This document shows positions 1 to 9,114 of a DNA stretch of 64,000 nt, piece by piece. Location of the stretch: the NCBI RefSeq assembly GCF_904846675.1, contig NZ_CAJHBT010000004.1, positions 62,001-126,000 on the forward strand. The letters are read 5' to 3'. The position numbers were made by a program, and so were the translations under genes. The notes beneath the pieces were generated by a model. That model did not search any database. It was not told where the DNA came from and saw only the letters and a program-made list of their open reading frames with translations. The DNA is from Psychrobacter urativorans. GTDB lineage: Bacteria; Pseudomonadota; Gammaproteobacteria; Pseudomonadales; Moraxellaceae. Position 1 is the first letter of the stretch, and every line of letters starts with the position of its first letter.

Positions 1-516
1 GACGGCAATAGTGACTTTGTGCGCCTCTGCTTTGACAATTGGATCAGCGGCTATAACTGCTGCCGCACCGCAAATACTCGCACCTGAACCAATTAATAAA
101 GTGGTTTTTTTATCGACCTTTAGCCATTTAGTACCTAGCCAATAAGTTAATAAAAACGTTGAAGTTAATACCAAAGCATCACTCATAACCGCGGGTAGAC
201 CGACACTGGCAACTTGCGTCAAGGTCAATTTAAAGCCGTAGAACATAATGGCTAACCGTAAAATCTGACCCTTGGCAAAGCCGACCCCTGCCTCTAAACG
301 CTCAGCGACACTCGGATAGATAGTATTGCCTAGTACTATGCCGATTAAAATGGCTAACGTTAATGAAGACAGGCCAACAATACGCCCATTGGTCCAAGTA
401 TTTAAACTGGTATTTAGCCATAAGCAAAATAAGCTGCCGATAAATACGACGATAAGCCCTGCAAGGTGGCGACCGCGTGGGATATAACTGGCGACTGACT
501 GGGTAAAGGCATTCAT
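1..516 (-). CDS. yeiH: YeiH/UPF0324 family membrane protein (C-terminus cut by window edge)
   Basis: This reading frame starts at an ATG at 516 and runs off the left edge after 172 codons without a stop. The translation begins MNAFTQSVASYIPRGRHLAG and contains several hydrophobic membrane segments plus the family signature GSGASICGAAAV near residue 145. UPF0324/YeiH proteins are inner-membrane proteins of about 330-350 residues, often annotated as putative sulfate exporters, so roughly half of the protein is present. Its job is not firmly established. It lies divergently from a YeiE-type LysR regulator, the classical yeiE-yeiH arrangement, which supports both assignments and suggests that YeiE controls it. 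Confidence 0.85.
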   Translation of the reverse strand, partial: MNAFTQSVASYIPRGRHLAGLIVVFIGSLFCLWLNTSLNTWTNGRIVGLSSLTLAILIGIVLGNTIYPSVAERLEAGVGFAKGQILRLAIMFYGFKLTLTQVASVGLPAVMSDALVLTSTFLLTYWLGTKWLKVDKKTTLLIGSGASICGAAAVIAADPIVKAEAHKVTIAV

Positions 517-610
517 GACTCACGATCCTATTAACGCATCTATTTATTATTGATTGCTTAAGTTTAATGTTTCAGCGCTAAACAAAGTAATTGCTGACAA
601 CGCTGAGAAG

Positions 611-648
611 TTATGCTTTTTGGATAATCCAAATGAGCATAAGCTTAT
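611..648. promoter_or_regulatory. Inverted repeat in the yeiH-yeiE divergent promoter region (possible operator)
   Basis: The arms TTATGCT (611-617) and AGCATAA (635-641) form an inverted repeat. The right arm overlaps a 12-bp palindrome CATAAGCTTATG (637-648). The dyads lie between the two divergent start codons (516 and 771), where an autoregulating LysR protein normally binds. Assignment as the YeiE operator is inference from position and symmetry only. Confidence 0.3.
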
Positions 649-770
649 GAATGGACATTATAAAGTAGGCTGTTCTATAATAAAAACAGATTAATAAGAT
701 AGAAACTATCGGTTTTTTAGGTCAACTAGCTAAGGTAAATGCTCCAATATATAGGGTGTAATAAAAAATA

Positions 771-1718
771 ATGAAAAAACCACTGCAGACCTTACCAAAA
801 ATTACTCTTAAGCAACTGGCAGTGTTCGTTAGTATTTATCAAACGGGCAGTACCAGTCGCGCCAGTGAAGAGCTGCATTTATCACAGTCAGCGGTCAGTA
901 GTGCTTTGGCCGAATTGGAGGCACGGTTACAGATGCCCTTGTTTGAGCGAGTTGGGCGCAGGCTCAATCAACATGCCAATGCCCATCCCATTTATGTGCA
1001 AGCGCAAGCAATTCTAGGGCAAGCGTTAACTTTAGAACACTACCATAAGCACCAAGCTGGACAGATTCATATTGGTGCGAGTACTACTATTGGCAATTAT
1101 GTCTTGCCCCCATTACTCGCTAAACTATACGGTGCACTTCCCGATGGTATTATCGGGGTTAATGTCGATATGTATATTGCCAATACCCAAGAGGTGGTGG
1201 CGGAGGTTGAGCAATTAAATATTGATATTGCGCTAGTGGAAGGCAAGCCGCGTCCGACGGATATGAAAGTTATTGAGCAACGTGCATGGCGCACGGATAC
1301 TTTGATGGTATTTGCTAAGCGTGATAGTAAATGGCTGGCGGGTTTAGCAGATTATGATGAGGATGAGAACTGCTATCGGCTAACTACTGCGCAATTGGCA
1401 AAGTTGCCGTTGTTAGTACGTGAGGCCGGTTCGGGTACGCGGCAGATTATTGATGAACAACTATTGCAACATATGCCCGATTCCGAGATTATTATGGCGA
1501 TTCAGCAGTCAGAGGCGATTAAGCATATGGTTAGTGCTGATATTGGCCTCGGCTGTTTGTCGCAGTATGTGATTAGCACAGAATTAGCAGCGGGTAATTT
1601 GGTGCAGGTAAAAGTAGCGGGGATTGATTTGTCTCGAACATGGTGGCTAGTCTGGCATAAAGCGCGGCATCAAAGCCCAATTTGGCAGACCTTTATTGAT
1701 ATTATTCAAGAGGGTTGA
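771..1718 (+). CDS. yeiE: LysR-family transcriptional regulator, YeiE type
   Basis: This is a 315-residue LysR-type regulator. The N-terminal winged helix-turn-helix (about residues 12-70) contains TGSTSRASEELHLSQSAVSS, followed by a periplasmic-binding-protein-like effector domain with IGASTTIGNYVLPP near residue 105 and REAGSGTRQIID near 220. These segments closely resemble E. coli YeiE ([43 protein letters not shown]). The length equals that of a full LysR regulator. It is divergent from yeiH, the standard arrangement for a LysR protein and its target. A hairpin terminator follows the stop. It is expected to act as a cytoplasmic tetrameric DNA-binding protein; the inducer is not evident. 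Confidence 0.88.
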   Translation: MKKPLQTLPKITLKQLAVFVSIYQTGSTSRASEELHLSQSAVSSALAELEARLQMPLFERVGRRLNQHANAHPIYVQAQAILGQALTLEHYHKHQAGQIHIGASTTIGNYVLPPLLAKLYGALPDGIIGVNVDMYIANTQEVVAEVEQLNIDIALVEGKPRPTDMKVIEQRAWRTDTLMVFAKRDSKWLAGLADYDEDENCYRLTTAQLAKLPLLVREAGSGTRQIIDEQLLQHMPDSEIIMAIQQSEAIKHMVSADIGLGCLSQYVISTELAAGNLVQVKVAGIDLSRTWWLVWHKARHQSPIWQTFIDIIQEG

Positions 1719-1760
1719 GTTTGAAAGTGGTTTTAAAAACAGCTTACGCTACCTGCGTTA

Positions 1761-1800
1761 AAAAAGCGCACCGTAAAGAAAACTCTACGCTGCGCTTTTT
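1761..1800. terminator. Bidirectional rho-independent terminator between yeiE and usp
   Basis: The arms AAAAAGCGCA (1761-1770) and TGCGCTTTTT (1791-1800) pair perfectly, and an inner CGTA/TACG stem extends the hairpin. A/T runs flank both sides, so it can serve yeiE on the plus strand and the convergent stress-protein gene on the minus strand. Confidence 0.85.
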
Positions 1801-1880
1801 ATTAGTCATTATTTTTTTTCGTTATCTTTACTAATTATTGTTACTAACTGTCTTTAAGCATTTTTAAATGAGCAAAGAGA

Positions 1881-2348
1881 TTAACTGCGTTTTGAGACTG
1901 GTTTATCAAGTCTGACCACTAAGCTATCACAGGGTACGTTGGGTAAGATATTATCCGCAGTAGCTCCGCTCAGCCAGGCTGTAATGCCGTGGCGCTCATG
2001 ACGTCCAATCACTAGCAAGTCGACATCATGCTTTTCACAATAATTGACGATACCTTCGCTGTTAGAGATAGCCGTAGTTACTTCAGAATTAACAGCATTT
2101 AATTCATTACGTTCAAGGAACTTAGCGAGCTTGACCCGCGCAACTTGGCAGCGTTCATCATCAATCTCGTCATATAGGCTGGAGGCTGGTACCAATTCAT
2201 AGCCAAAGCCGACCATCGTGTCTTTAACGATATGCAATACCGATAATTTAGCTTCAGGGCGATTAGAGACGATATGTTTGGCACTTTGGGCGACTATATC
2301 GGCATCAGATAATAAATCCGTAACTAATAAAATATGTTGGTAAATCAT
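1881..2348 (-). CDS. Universal stress protein, UspA family (copy 1)
   Basis: This 155-residue single-domain Usp begins MIYQHILLVTDLLSDAD, the usual beta1 strand with the aspartate (D11) of Usp proteins, and ends with GATADNILPNVPCDSLVV, the conserved C-terminal strand. The nucleotide-loop region reads GRHERHG, so the second glycine of the G-x2-G-x9-G-S/T ATP-binding motif is Glu; this resembles the non-ATP-binding UspA class. Such proteins are small cytoplasmic dimers induced by starvation or stress. It has its own promoter (2378-2406) and a GAGGA ribosome-binding site. The neighbour at 2475-2936 is a close paralogue, so this is a tandem duplication. Confidence 0.9.
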   Translation of the reverse strand: MIYQHILLVTDLLSDADIVAQSAKHIVSNRPEAKLSVLHIVKDTMVGFGYELVPASSLYDEIDDERCQVARVKLAKFLERNELNAVNSEVTTAISNSEGIVNYCEKHDVDLLVIGRHERHGITAWLSGATADNILPNVPCDSLVVRLDKPVSKRS

Positions 2349-2377
2349 GAGCGTAGTCCTCGTAGCAGATAGCTTTA

Positions 2378-2406
2378 ACTATAGCACTACTAATGGCTGC
2401 TGTTAA
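2378..2406 (-). promoter_or_regulatory. Sigma-70-like promoter of usp copy 1
   Basis: Read on the minus strand, a -35 box TTAACA (2401-2406), a 17-bp spacer and a -10 box TATAGT (2378-2383) lie upstream of the start codon at 2348. The same layout with the same boxes precedes copy 2, which strengthens the call. Confidence 0.65.
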
Positions 2407-2474
2407 GTAGTGGCACATTATCTTTGGTAGCTGCTATTAATGTCAGCTAGTGCTTCCGGTTCGTGACGACAGTC

Positions 2475-2936
2475 TTATTTTGTCATCGGCGTATCGAGCT
2501 TGACGACGAGGCTATCACAAGGCACATTAGGTAAGATATTGTCCGCTGTTGCACCGACCAACCAGGCTGCAATACCACGACGCTCATGGCGGCCAATGAT
2601 GAGTAGATCAACCTCTTTTTCACGGCAATAATTGACGATGCCTTTATCGTTGGAGATGGCGGCCGTAACCGCTGAGTTGACAGCCTGTAGCTCATTACGC
2701 TCGATAAATTGTGCCAGCTTGGCTCGTGCATCTATCCAGTGCTCACCATCGGTCTCACCAGAAAGACTAGAGGCGGGTACCAGCTCATAGCCAAAGCGCA
2801 CCATATCGTCTTCAACGATGTGCAATACTGATAGCTTGGATTCAGGACGATTGGCGACGATATATCGGGCTTTTTGCGCGACCACATCAGCATCGGGTAA
2901 TAAGTCCGTGACTAATAAAACATGTTGGTAAGTCAT
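2475..2936 (-). CDS. Universal stress protein, UspA family (copy 2)
   Basis: This 153-residue Usp is a close paralogue of the downstream gene; both share LLVTDLL, FGYELVPASSL, NYC, IGRHER, and GATADNILPNVPCDSLVV. It keeps D11 in beta1 and also has Glu in place of the second glycine of the ATP-binding loop (GRHERRG), so it probably does not bind ATP in the canonical way. The 126-bp gap to copy 1 contains copy 1's own promoter, so the genes are likely transcribed separately. The sequences upstream of both genes are recognisably duplicated, so the duplication unit included the regulatory region. Confidence 0.9.
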   Translation of the reverse strand: MTYQHVLLVTDLLPDADVVAQKARYIVANRPESKLSVLHIVEDDMVRFGYELVPASSLSGETDGEHWIDARAKLAQFIERNELQAVNSAVTAAISNDKGIVNYCREKEVDLLIIGRHERRGIAAWLVGATADNILPNVPCDSLVVKLDTPMTK

Positions 2937-2970
2937 GATAGTAATCCTTATAGCAGATAGCTTTAACTTA

Positions 2971-2999
2971 ACTATAGCACTACTAACGGCCCCTGTTAA
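2971..2999 (-). promoter_or_regulatory. Sigma-70-like promoter of usp copy 2
   Basis: Read on the minus strand: TTAACA (2994-2999), a 17-bp spacer, then TATAGT (2971-2976). The spacer differs from copy 1's at only a few positions, while the flanking DNA has diverged more. Confidence 0.65.
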
Positions 3000-3310
3000 G
3001 TAACTGCCTGCTTATCCTTAGCGCTGGTTATCTTTAATCCGCTACCTTGACTTCTCAACATAAAACCCCCATCTATTCTCGTTAGGCAAATTCTTCTTAA
3101 GTGTTGTTTTTAATGAATCGAACCTGCCATTAAATATGAAGACTACCCATAAGTATAAAGATTAATCATAAGTACAAAAACTAGCCATAAACACTTTCAT
3201 ATAAAAGCTATTTATGTAAAAGCTATATAAAAACGATTTAATAGCCATTTTAATTTTCACTATTTAACTGTTGTTCACTCTGATATTAAGGGTGGATTAT
3301 AAGGATAACT
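3000..3310. other. AT-rich intergenic region with degenerate short repeats
   Basis: No gene is apparent between the usp promoter and the peptidase start. Several imperfect copies of a CATAAGTA-like word (about 3149-3190) and two copies of TAAAAGCTAT (about 3202-3226) are visible. The promoter of the downstream peptidase must lie here, and its ribosome-binding site AAGGA is just before 3311. I could not assign a function to the short repeats. Confidence 0.5.
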
Positions 3311-6300
3311 ATGACTGACACCCCGTTTACCGCTGATTTAACCCTGCATCCAGCATTTGAGCTGCTTGAACATCGCTTTATTGAAGCGCTATCAATGGAT
3401 GTGCTCATCAGTCAGCATGTCAAAACCGGTGCGATGCATTATCATTTGGCGCATCCTAGTGACGAAAATGCCTTTTTGGTGGGTTTTCGCACTCAGCCTA
3501 TGGATTCAAAAGGAGAAGCGCATATTTTAGAGCACGTAGCATTATGCGGCTCTGAGAAGTTTCCTGTACGTGATCCGTTCTTTTCAATGATTAAGCGCTC
3601 ACTGAATACCTTTATGAATGCGATGACCGCTGCTGATTGGACAGCGTTTCCGTATGCGACTCAAAATAAAAATGACTACTTTAACTTATTAGCGGTTTAT
3701 CTCGACGCATCGTTCTTTCCTAATATTGATCCGCTTGATTTTGCTCAAGAAGGCATTCGAGTTGAATTGGACGCTGATGATAAGCCGCATTTTAAAGGTA
3801 TCGTCTTTAATGAAATGAAAGGTGCGATGAGTGGTGAGATTGATCAGCTGTATCATGCGGTCGCCTATCATTTATTTCCGACCACGACTTATCATTACAA
3901 TTCTGGCGGTGATCCCGCTGACATTCCAGATTTAACTCATACTGAGCTAGTCGCTTTTCATCAAAGTCATTATCATCCCTCAAACAGTGTGATTATGAGC
4001 TTTGGTAATATTCCGGTAGCTGAGACTCAAGCAAAAATTCATAATGATGCGCTCATACAGTTTGAGACTGGCAAAAAACACGTCTCACGCCCTGAGGTTC
4101 GCCTTGCCGCGCCAATTAGCGCCACCGATACATATACCGCTGATGAAGCCGGTCCAGACCAAACTCACCATGTGATTGCGTGGTTATTACCGACGATTAC
4201 TGATCCGAAGCAGCGTTTGGCGCTGCGCCTGTTAGAGGGCGTATTGATTGAGCATGCGGGCTCGCCATTGCGTGCCTATCTCGATAGCCATCCACTGGGT
4301 AAAGCGCCAAGTCCATTATTAGGATTGGATGACAGTCATTATGAGATGGTGTTTTATACCGGTCTACGTGGCTCAGAGCCTGAGCATGCTGAAGCGGTAG
4401 AACAAGGCATTATGGATTTGCTCGCTAAAGTTGCCAGCCAACCAATTGCTGAAGAAACTATTGAGACAATTCTGCATCAAATTGAAATCGACCAACGCCA
4501 TATCGGTGGCGATAGTATTCCTTACGGTCTCAATTTAATGTTAGAGGGCTTTAGCACTGCGATTCATGACGGCAACCCCATTGATATCTGGGAAGTTGAT
4601 GAGCACTTAGCTTGGCTGCGCGAACAGGTGAAAGACGAGCAATGGTTGCCCAGTTTAATCAAACATCATCTGCTAGATAATAACCACCGTGTACGCGTGA
4701 CCCTAACGCCTGATAGCGAAAAATCAGCGCGTATTGCAGCGGCTGAACAAGTACGTCTCGATACTATCGCGATGGATCTAACCGCTGATGATAAAGATAT
4801 TTTGCATAAGCAAGCGCTAGATTTGGCAGCGCGCCAAGCCGCTCCTGATGACTTGAGTTTATTACCAAAAGTTGGCTTAGAAGATATCCCTACTGATATC
4901 AGCTTTAAACAAGGCACGCAAAAACAGGTTACATTAAGCGGCAAAGAAAGCACGCTATTTGAATATGAAACGGGCACCAACGGCTTATATTATTACCAAG
5001 TAATCGTGCCTTTGACGGATGCAATTGGTCAGGTAAACAGCGATCAGCTACCAGCGAATGAAGTGATTAATCATCCATTACTACCTATCTATTTAAGCTT
5101 ATTGTCAGAACTAGGTACGGATACAGCAGATGCCTATGAGATGCAAGCCAAGCAAGCGGCGCATTCATCAGGGGTAACAGCCCGTATTAGTCAACGTACT
5201 AATATTGATAATAGCCAAGCGATTAGCAGCTACTTTGTAGTGGCAACGCGAGCGCTTAACCGTAAGGTAGAGGCCATTGACTTGGTCAAAGAAGTGATGG
5301 AGCATAGCGCCTTTACTGAGCATGCACGTATCAAAGAAATCTTGCAGCAGCGTCAGTCAGGATGGCAGTCGAATCTTGCGAGTGCAGGGCATGCTTATGC
5401 GATGCAAACCGCCAGTCGCGGTATGAGTCGCCAGTCGCAGTTAGAATATGTACGTAGTGGTCTGCCAGCTCTCAATGCGCTCAAAGACTTCTTAACGCAT
5501 GCCAGCACCGATGATGCGCTTTGGGATCAATTGGCAACCAGTTTGATGGACTTACATCAACGCTTAATTAGCTTACCTAAGCACGCGGTCATTATCTGTG
5601 AAGCGGAACAAACCGAGCGCTTGAGTGATTTGATTGTTAATAGCTGGCAAGATAGCCGTGCGCCAGAATTGGCCGCCAAAAATATTGATATCGACGGCAG
5701 TATTCCTAATGAATTTGCAGATTTAACGTTAAACCCAGCATTAAATGGTGAAGAAAATACTGCTAAAGCCATAGAAAGTGGTGCGACGGTTGAGGTAGAA
5801 GACTTAGCATGGTTGGTTGCGACCAATGTTTATCATAATGCTAGTGCTTATACGGTGCCAGCAGCTGACCATCCTGACACTGCACCATTAATGGTATTAG
5901 CGCCTTATCTACGTAATGGCTATTTACATAGTGCGATTCGTGAGCGCGGTGGTGCATATGGCGGCGGTGCGGGCTATGATGCCAATGCTTGTGCCTTTAA
6001 GTTCTTTAGTTACCGTGATCCGTACTGCGCAGAGACGTTTGCACACTTTGATGCCAGTATTGAATGGCTATTAAATAAGCCGCAAACGGATGAGCAGTTA
6101 GAAGAAGCTATCTTAGGTATTATTTCAGGTATGGATAAACCTGGCTCTCCAGCTGGTGAGGCTATCAAGGCTTGCTTTGCTAACTTGCATCATCGCGGTG
6201 CAGCATGGCAACGTAAAATGCGCGCGGCAATCTTAGCGGTCACTATTGCGGACTTACAGCGAGTTGCTAAGCAGTACTTGCAAGGTCAGTCACATGTGCG

Positions 6301-6376
6301 CGCGGTACTGGCTCCTTATGACAAGGAAGATGCGGTTAAAAATCTAGGCTTTACGGTGTGTAAAGTGAAAAGTTAA
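3311..6376 (+). CDS. M16C (pitrilysin/insulinase) zinc metallopeptidase, PreP-like
   Basis: At 1021 residues this matches the presequence-protease (PreP) branch of the M16C family (about 970-1050 residues). The inverted zinc motif HxxEH is intact at H71-I-L-E74-H75 within HILEHVALCGSEKFPVRDPF, the PreP signature. The N-terminal half carries the M16 catalytic domain, followed by the linker and two inactive M16-like domains; the glycine-rich GGAYGGGAGYD near residue 880 belongs to the C-terminal substrate-contacting half. Bacterial PreP-like enzymes degrade short unfolded peptides. No signal peptide is seen, so the enzyme is probably cytoplasmic. It is monocistronic, with its own AAGGA ribosome-binding site and a strong terminator downstream. 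Confidence 0.9.
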   Translation: MTDTPFTADLTLHPAFELLEHRFIEALSMDVLISQHVKTGAMHYHLAHPSDENAFLVGFRTQPMDSKGEAHILEHVALCGSEKFPVRDPFFSMIKRSLNTFMNAMTAADWTAFPYATQNKNDYFNLLAVYLDASFFPNIDPLDFAQEGIRVELDADDKPHFKGIVFNEMKGAMSGEIDQLYHAVAYHLFPTTTYHYNSGGDPADIPDLTHTELVAFHQSHYHPSNSVIMSFGNIPVAETQAKIHNDALIQFETGKKHVSRPEVRLAAPISATDTYTADEAGPDQTHHVIAWLLPTITDPKQRLALRLLEGVLIEHAGSPLRAYLDSHPLGKAPSPLLGLDDSHYEMVFYTGLRGSEPEHAEAVEQGIMDLLAKVASQPIAEETIETILHQIEIDQRHIGGDSIPYGLNLMLEGFSTAIHDGNPIDIWEVDEHLAWLREQVKDEQWLPSLIKHHLLDNNHRVRVTLTPDSEKSARIAAAEQVRLDTIAMDLTADDKDILHKQALDLAARQAAPDDLSLLPKVGLEDIPTDISFKQGTQKQVTLSGKESTLFEYETGTNGLYYYQVIVPLTDAIGQVNSDQLPANEVINHPLLPIYLSLLSELGTDTADAYEMQAKQAAHSSGVTARISQRTNIDNSQAISSYFVVATRALNRKVEAIDLVKEVMEHSAFTEHARIKEILQQRQSGWQSNLASAGHAYAMQTASRGMSRQSQLEYVRSGLPALNALKDFLTHASTDDALWDQLATSLMDLHQRLISLPKHAVIICEAEQTERLSDLIVNSWQDSRAPELAAKNIDIDGSIPNEFADLTLNPALNGEENTAKAIESGATVEVEDLAWLVATNVYHNASAYTVPAADHPDTAPLMVLAPYLRNGYLHSAIRERGGAYGGGAGYDANACAFKFFSYRDPYCAETFAHFDASIEWLLNKPQTDEQLEEAILGIISGMDKPGSPAGEAIKACFANLHHRGAAWQRKMRAAILAVTIADLQRVAKQYLQGQSHVRAVLAPYDKEDAVKNLGFTVCKVKS

Positions 6377-6410
6377 GAGTTCAAGCACAATTGATAATTG
6401 ATACTCATAA

Positions 6411-6440
6411 AAAAAGCCAAGCGTCATGCTTGGCTTTTTT
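6411..6440. terminator. Rho-independent terminator after the M16C peptidase
   Basis: The GCCAAGC stem (6416-6422) pairs with GCTTGGC (6428-6434) across a 5-nt loop. It is flanked by five A residues and six T residues, so it is usable in both directions. Confidence 0.9.
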
Positions 6441-6540
6441 ATATCTAATGCTTAGTCATTGATGCTCTTAATTAACGGCTATTACTTTTAATTAAGAGTT
6501 GTTTCTGAATACTCACTTCTGAATATTAGCTGTTGAACCC

Positions 6541-7863
6541 TCACTTTCGAATTAAATAATTTGCCACTGCGCTATAGGCAGGAAGTGAGGTTGGGTCAAT
6601 CTTAGGATTGGCGGATTCAGGATGCGAGGCAAAGCGGACAATGACCATATCGGCTACTGGATCAACATAGACAGTCTGACCATGGACGCCGCGCGCTGCA
6701 TAGACCGGCGTTGGGTTATCAAACAACCACCAGAAGCTTTTGTAATCGCCATTTTTCAGCTCGTCATAACCTGATTTTGCAAATATATCTTTAATGTCGC
6801 CTGCTTGAATATGATCAACGACGGTGGCTGGGAATAAGCGCTTGCCATTAATCTCGCCCTTATTAAGCATCAAATCACCAATACGCGCCATATCGTGCAA
6901 ACCAGCACTAACACCGCCACCAGCGAAAGGCGTACCCTTGCTATCGACCGTCATATACGCGCTTTGTTCTGCGCCCATTTTTTGCCAAATGCGCTCTGAG
7001 AGTAACTCATCAACCGATTTACCGGTGGTACGTGAGATAACCCAGCCGATGGCATCACTATTAATAGTGCGATAGTTAAATTCTGCACCGTGTGTACCTT
7101 TTTTCTTCACTGTTTGCAAATATTCAAAATAACCATCTGGCCCAGTATAATCATCCGCTTTTGGCAACGGATTAGAGGCTTTGGCATACTTCCAGATATC
7201 AGAATCTGGGTCGTCATACTCTTCGCTATAATCTAGCGCGGTAGTCATATCCATCACTTGGCGGACGGTTGCATCGCCAAAGCCGCTGTCTTTTAGCTCA
7301 GGAATAATTGTGCCAACCAGAGCACTATCGTCCAATTTGCCTTCAGTTACTAAAGTTTCAGCTAGCAGACCCGTTAATGATTTGGTCATAGACATCGCTG
7401 CGTGATTACCCAGCTCATTTAAACAACCGTTCTGGCGCTCATAGACAACTTTGCCATGATGCATGACCATAATACCGTCGGTATAATTGGCATCTAGCGA
7501 TTGCCGCCAGGTCATTTTTTGCTTACTATTGGTCGGTGTAAAGGTAATAGCATCGATGTTTTTATCGAGATTATAATCGAGGCTTGATGGCGCACCGATA
7601 CCACGACTGATCTCAGTGGTGGGCAGTAGCGCTCGCATATGGCATACCGACCAGCGCAGTTTTGGGAAGCTAAAAAAGTTAGATGACGGTTGAGATATCA
7701 GCTTATCATCGGGTGGCGGAAAGCCTTGCATCCAACCCATCACTTGTGGATCAGATTCTTTAACCGTTAAAGGGGCATTGTCAGCGTGAGCACTCATACC
7801 TGTCAGCCCAATAGCTAAGGTTAGCGGTAGTAAAATAAATGAGCGTTTGAGGGAATTAAGCAT
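6541..7863 (-). CDS. Serine beta-lactamase/esterase-like hydrolase (class C / 6-aminohexanoate-dimer hydrolase type), exported
   Basis: This 440-residue protein has an N-terminal signal peptide with a hydrophobic core LLPLTLAIGLTG and a likely cleavage site after SAHA (about residue 27). The beta-lactamase-fold nucleophile motif SxxK is present as S158-M-T-K161. A tyrosine in NYRTINSD (about residue 265) fits the second catalytic motif, and HGQTVYVDP near the C-terminus replaces the KTG box, as in the esterase and 6-aminohexanoate-dimer hydrolase (NylB-like) branch. The natural substrate cannot be deduced, and resistance to beta-lactams should not be assumed. It is expected in the periplasm and is monocistronic. 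Confidence 0.82.
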   Translation of the reverse strand: MLNSLKRSFILLPLTLAIGLTGMSAHADNAPLTVKESDPQVMGWMQGFPPPDDKLISQPSSNFFSFPKLRWSVCHMRALLPTTEISRGIGAPSSLDYNLDKNIDAITFTPTNSKQKMTWRQSLDANYTDGIMVMHHGKVVYERQNGCLNELGNHAAMSMTKSLTGLLAETLVTEGKLDDSALVGTIIPELKDSGFGDATVRQVMDMTTALDYSEEYDDPDSDIWKYAKASNPLPKADDYTGPDGYFEYLQTVKKKGTHGAEFNYRTINSDAIGWVISRTTGKSVDELLSERIWQKMGAEQSAYMTVDSKGTPFAGGGVSAGLHDMARIGDLMLNKGEINGKRLFPATVVDHIQAGDIKDIFAKSGYDELKNGDYKSFWWLFDNPTPVYAARGVHGQTVYVDPVADMVIVRFASHPESANPKIDPTSLPAYSAVANYLIRK

Positions 7864-8080
7864 TGAAAGTCTCTTAAAGTTACAAATAGATAAAATATTA
7901 TTGTGTTATTAGAAGTCTATCCAGCGCATCACATGCGTAATCAATTTACAGTAAAGCAAAAAGATATAGCCTATGTTAAAAAATTAACTGGATATCATTG
8001 AAAGCTAAAACTTTATCACAAGTACGATAATAAACCGCTTTAAGAGAATATAACTTCACTATTAATAACGTGGGATACCT

Positions 8081-8644
8081 TCAATAACGTTTAATACTCT
8101 GATCTTTACCGATATAGTCTTGATGGATTGGGAATTTATCATGACTATCAAACAGCTTGCGATCTGCAAAATAGCTTGTTAGTGTACGGCGTACTGCTTC
8201 AAAGGCAATATTATCCCAAGGAATATCTTCTTCAGCAAACAAGGCAGAATCTAAGCTCTCAGAGCCAATACCATAAGCACCGTCTTTGAGATCTGTCAGA
8301 TAAATCACATAAATTTGGCTGATATCTGGGATGTCATAGATGCAATATAGATGCGGATTGGTAACGACAGCTTCTGCTTCTTCAAAGCTTTCGCGTGCCG
8401 CGCCTTCAGCAATAGTCTCACCATTTTCCATAAAGCCTGCGGGCACAGTCCATAAGCCATACTGCGGCTCAATCGCTCGGCGGCACAAGAGCACTCTGCC
8501 TTTATGCACTACTAAAGAGCCGCAGATTACTTTTGGGTTTTCGTAATGGATATAATTGCAATTTGGGCACACCAATCGTGGCATATTATCAGTGGCGGGG
8601 ATTTTGCGTTCAGCTTCGTGACCGCATTGTAGACAATATTGCAT
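8081..8644 (-). CDS. Nudix hydrolase with N-terminal zinc ribbon
   Basis: The protein has 187 residues. A four-cysteine zinc ribbon (C4, C7, C26, C29 in CLQCG...CPNCN) precedes a Nudix domain whose box begins GFMENGETIAEGAARESFEE (about residues 70-90). The REx2EE metal-binding core is intact, but the usual Gly after EE is replaced (EEAEA). The family hydrolyses nucleoside diphosphates linked to other moieties, for example ADP-ribose or NADH. It is shorter than full NudC (about 257 residues), so assignment as NADH pyrophosphatase is not supported. It is cytoplasmic and transcribed alone. Confidence 0.87.
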   Translation of the reverse strand: MQYCLQCGHEAERKIPATDNMPRLVCPNCNYIHYENPKVICGSLVVHKGRVLLCRRAIEPQYGLWTVPAGFMENGETIAEGAARESFEEAEAVVTNPHLYCIYDIPDISQIYVIYLTDLKDGAYGIGSESLDSALFAEEDIPWDNIAFEAVRRTLTSYFADRKLFDSHDKFPIHQDYIGKDQSIKRY

Positions 8645-9114
8645 ATGAACTGCCTTATATTAATGAAAGGAAGGTATAAAGTAGTTATGAAGGTATTAGG
8701 GTGCTATTTATTGTTGTGTTATAACGATAAGCAAAATTTTATGACCATAAGCAAAAAAGCATTCTAATGGTTAGCCATTATCTTAAGATAGCACAAATTT
8801 ACCGAGCGCTGAGTGGTGATAACAGGAACCCATCATTTGCAGGTAACAAACTATCCATTATCAGCATTGAAAAATGCTAGCCTGAGCGTCATTTCAATAT
8901 AAAATCACTATGAAATAATAACCCTTAAGTAGTAATAATTGGTATTCAACAATAACCAGCAGTTACATAAAGAGCATACAGCTTAAAGCAGATTGCGCTA
9001 GGCTAAAGTGAAAGCTTGGTTTTTACTTAACTTTCAGTACCTATCTTTCTGTATTGAACCTTTAATATTTGATTATAAATGCCTAACTATAAGTACCTAA
9101 TGATTACTATCTAA
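8645..9114. other. 470-bp intergenic region, no feature recognised
   Basis: This AT-rich stretch lies between the start of the Nudix gene and the stop of the HPP gene, both on the minus strand. It must contain the Nudix promoter. I see no open frame of convincing composition, no RNA gene and no strong terminator. Confidence 0.5.

Noticed and set aside
302-523. 73-codon minus-strand frame over the yeiH start region
   Set aside because: It is out of frame with the clear YeiH reading frame (ATG 516) and its peptide is basic and low in family-like content, so it is a shadow.
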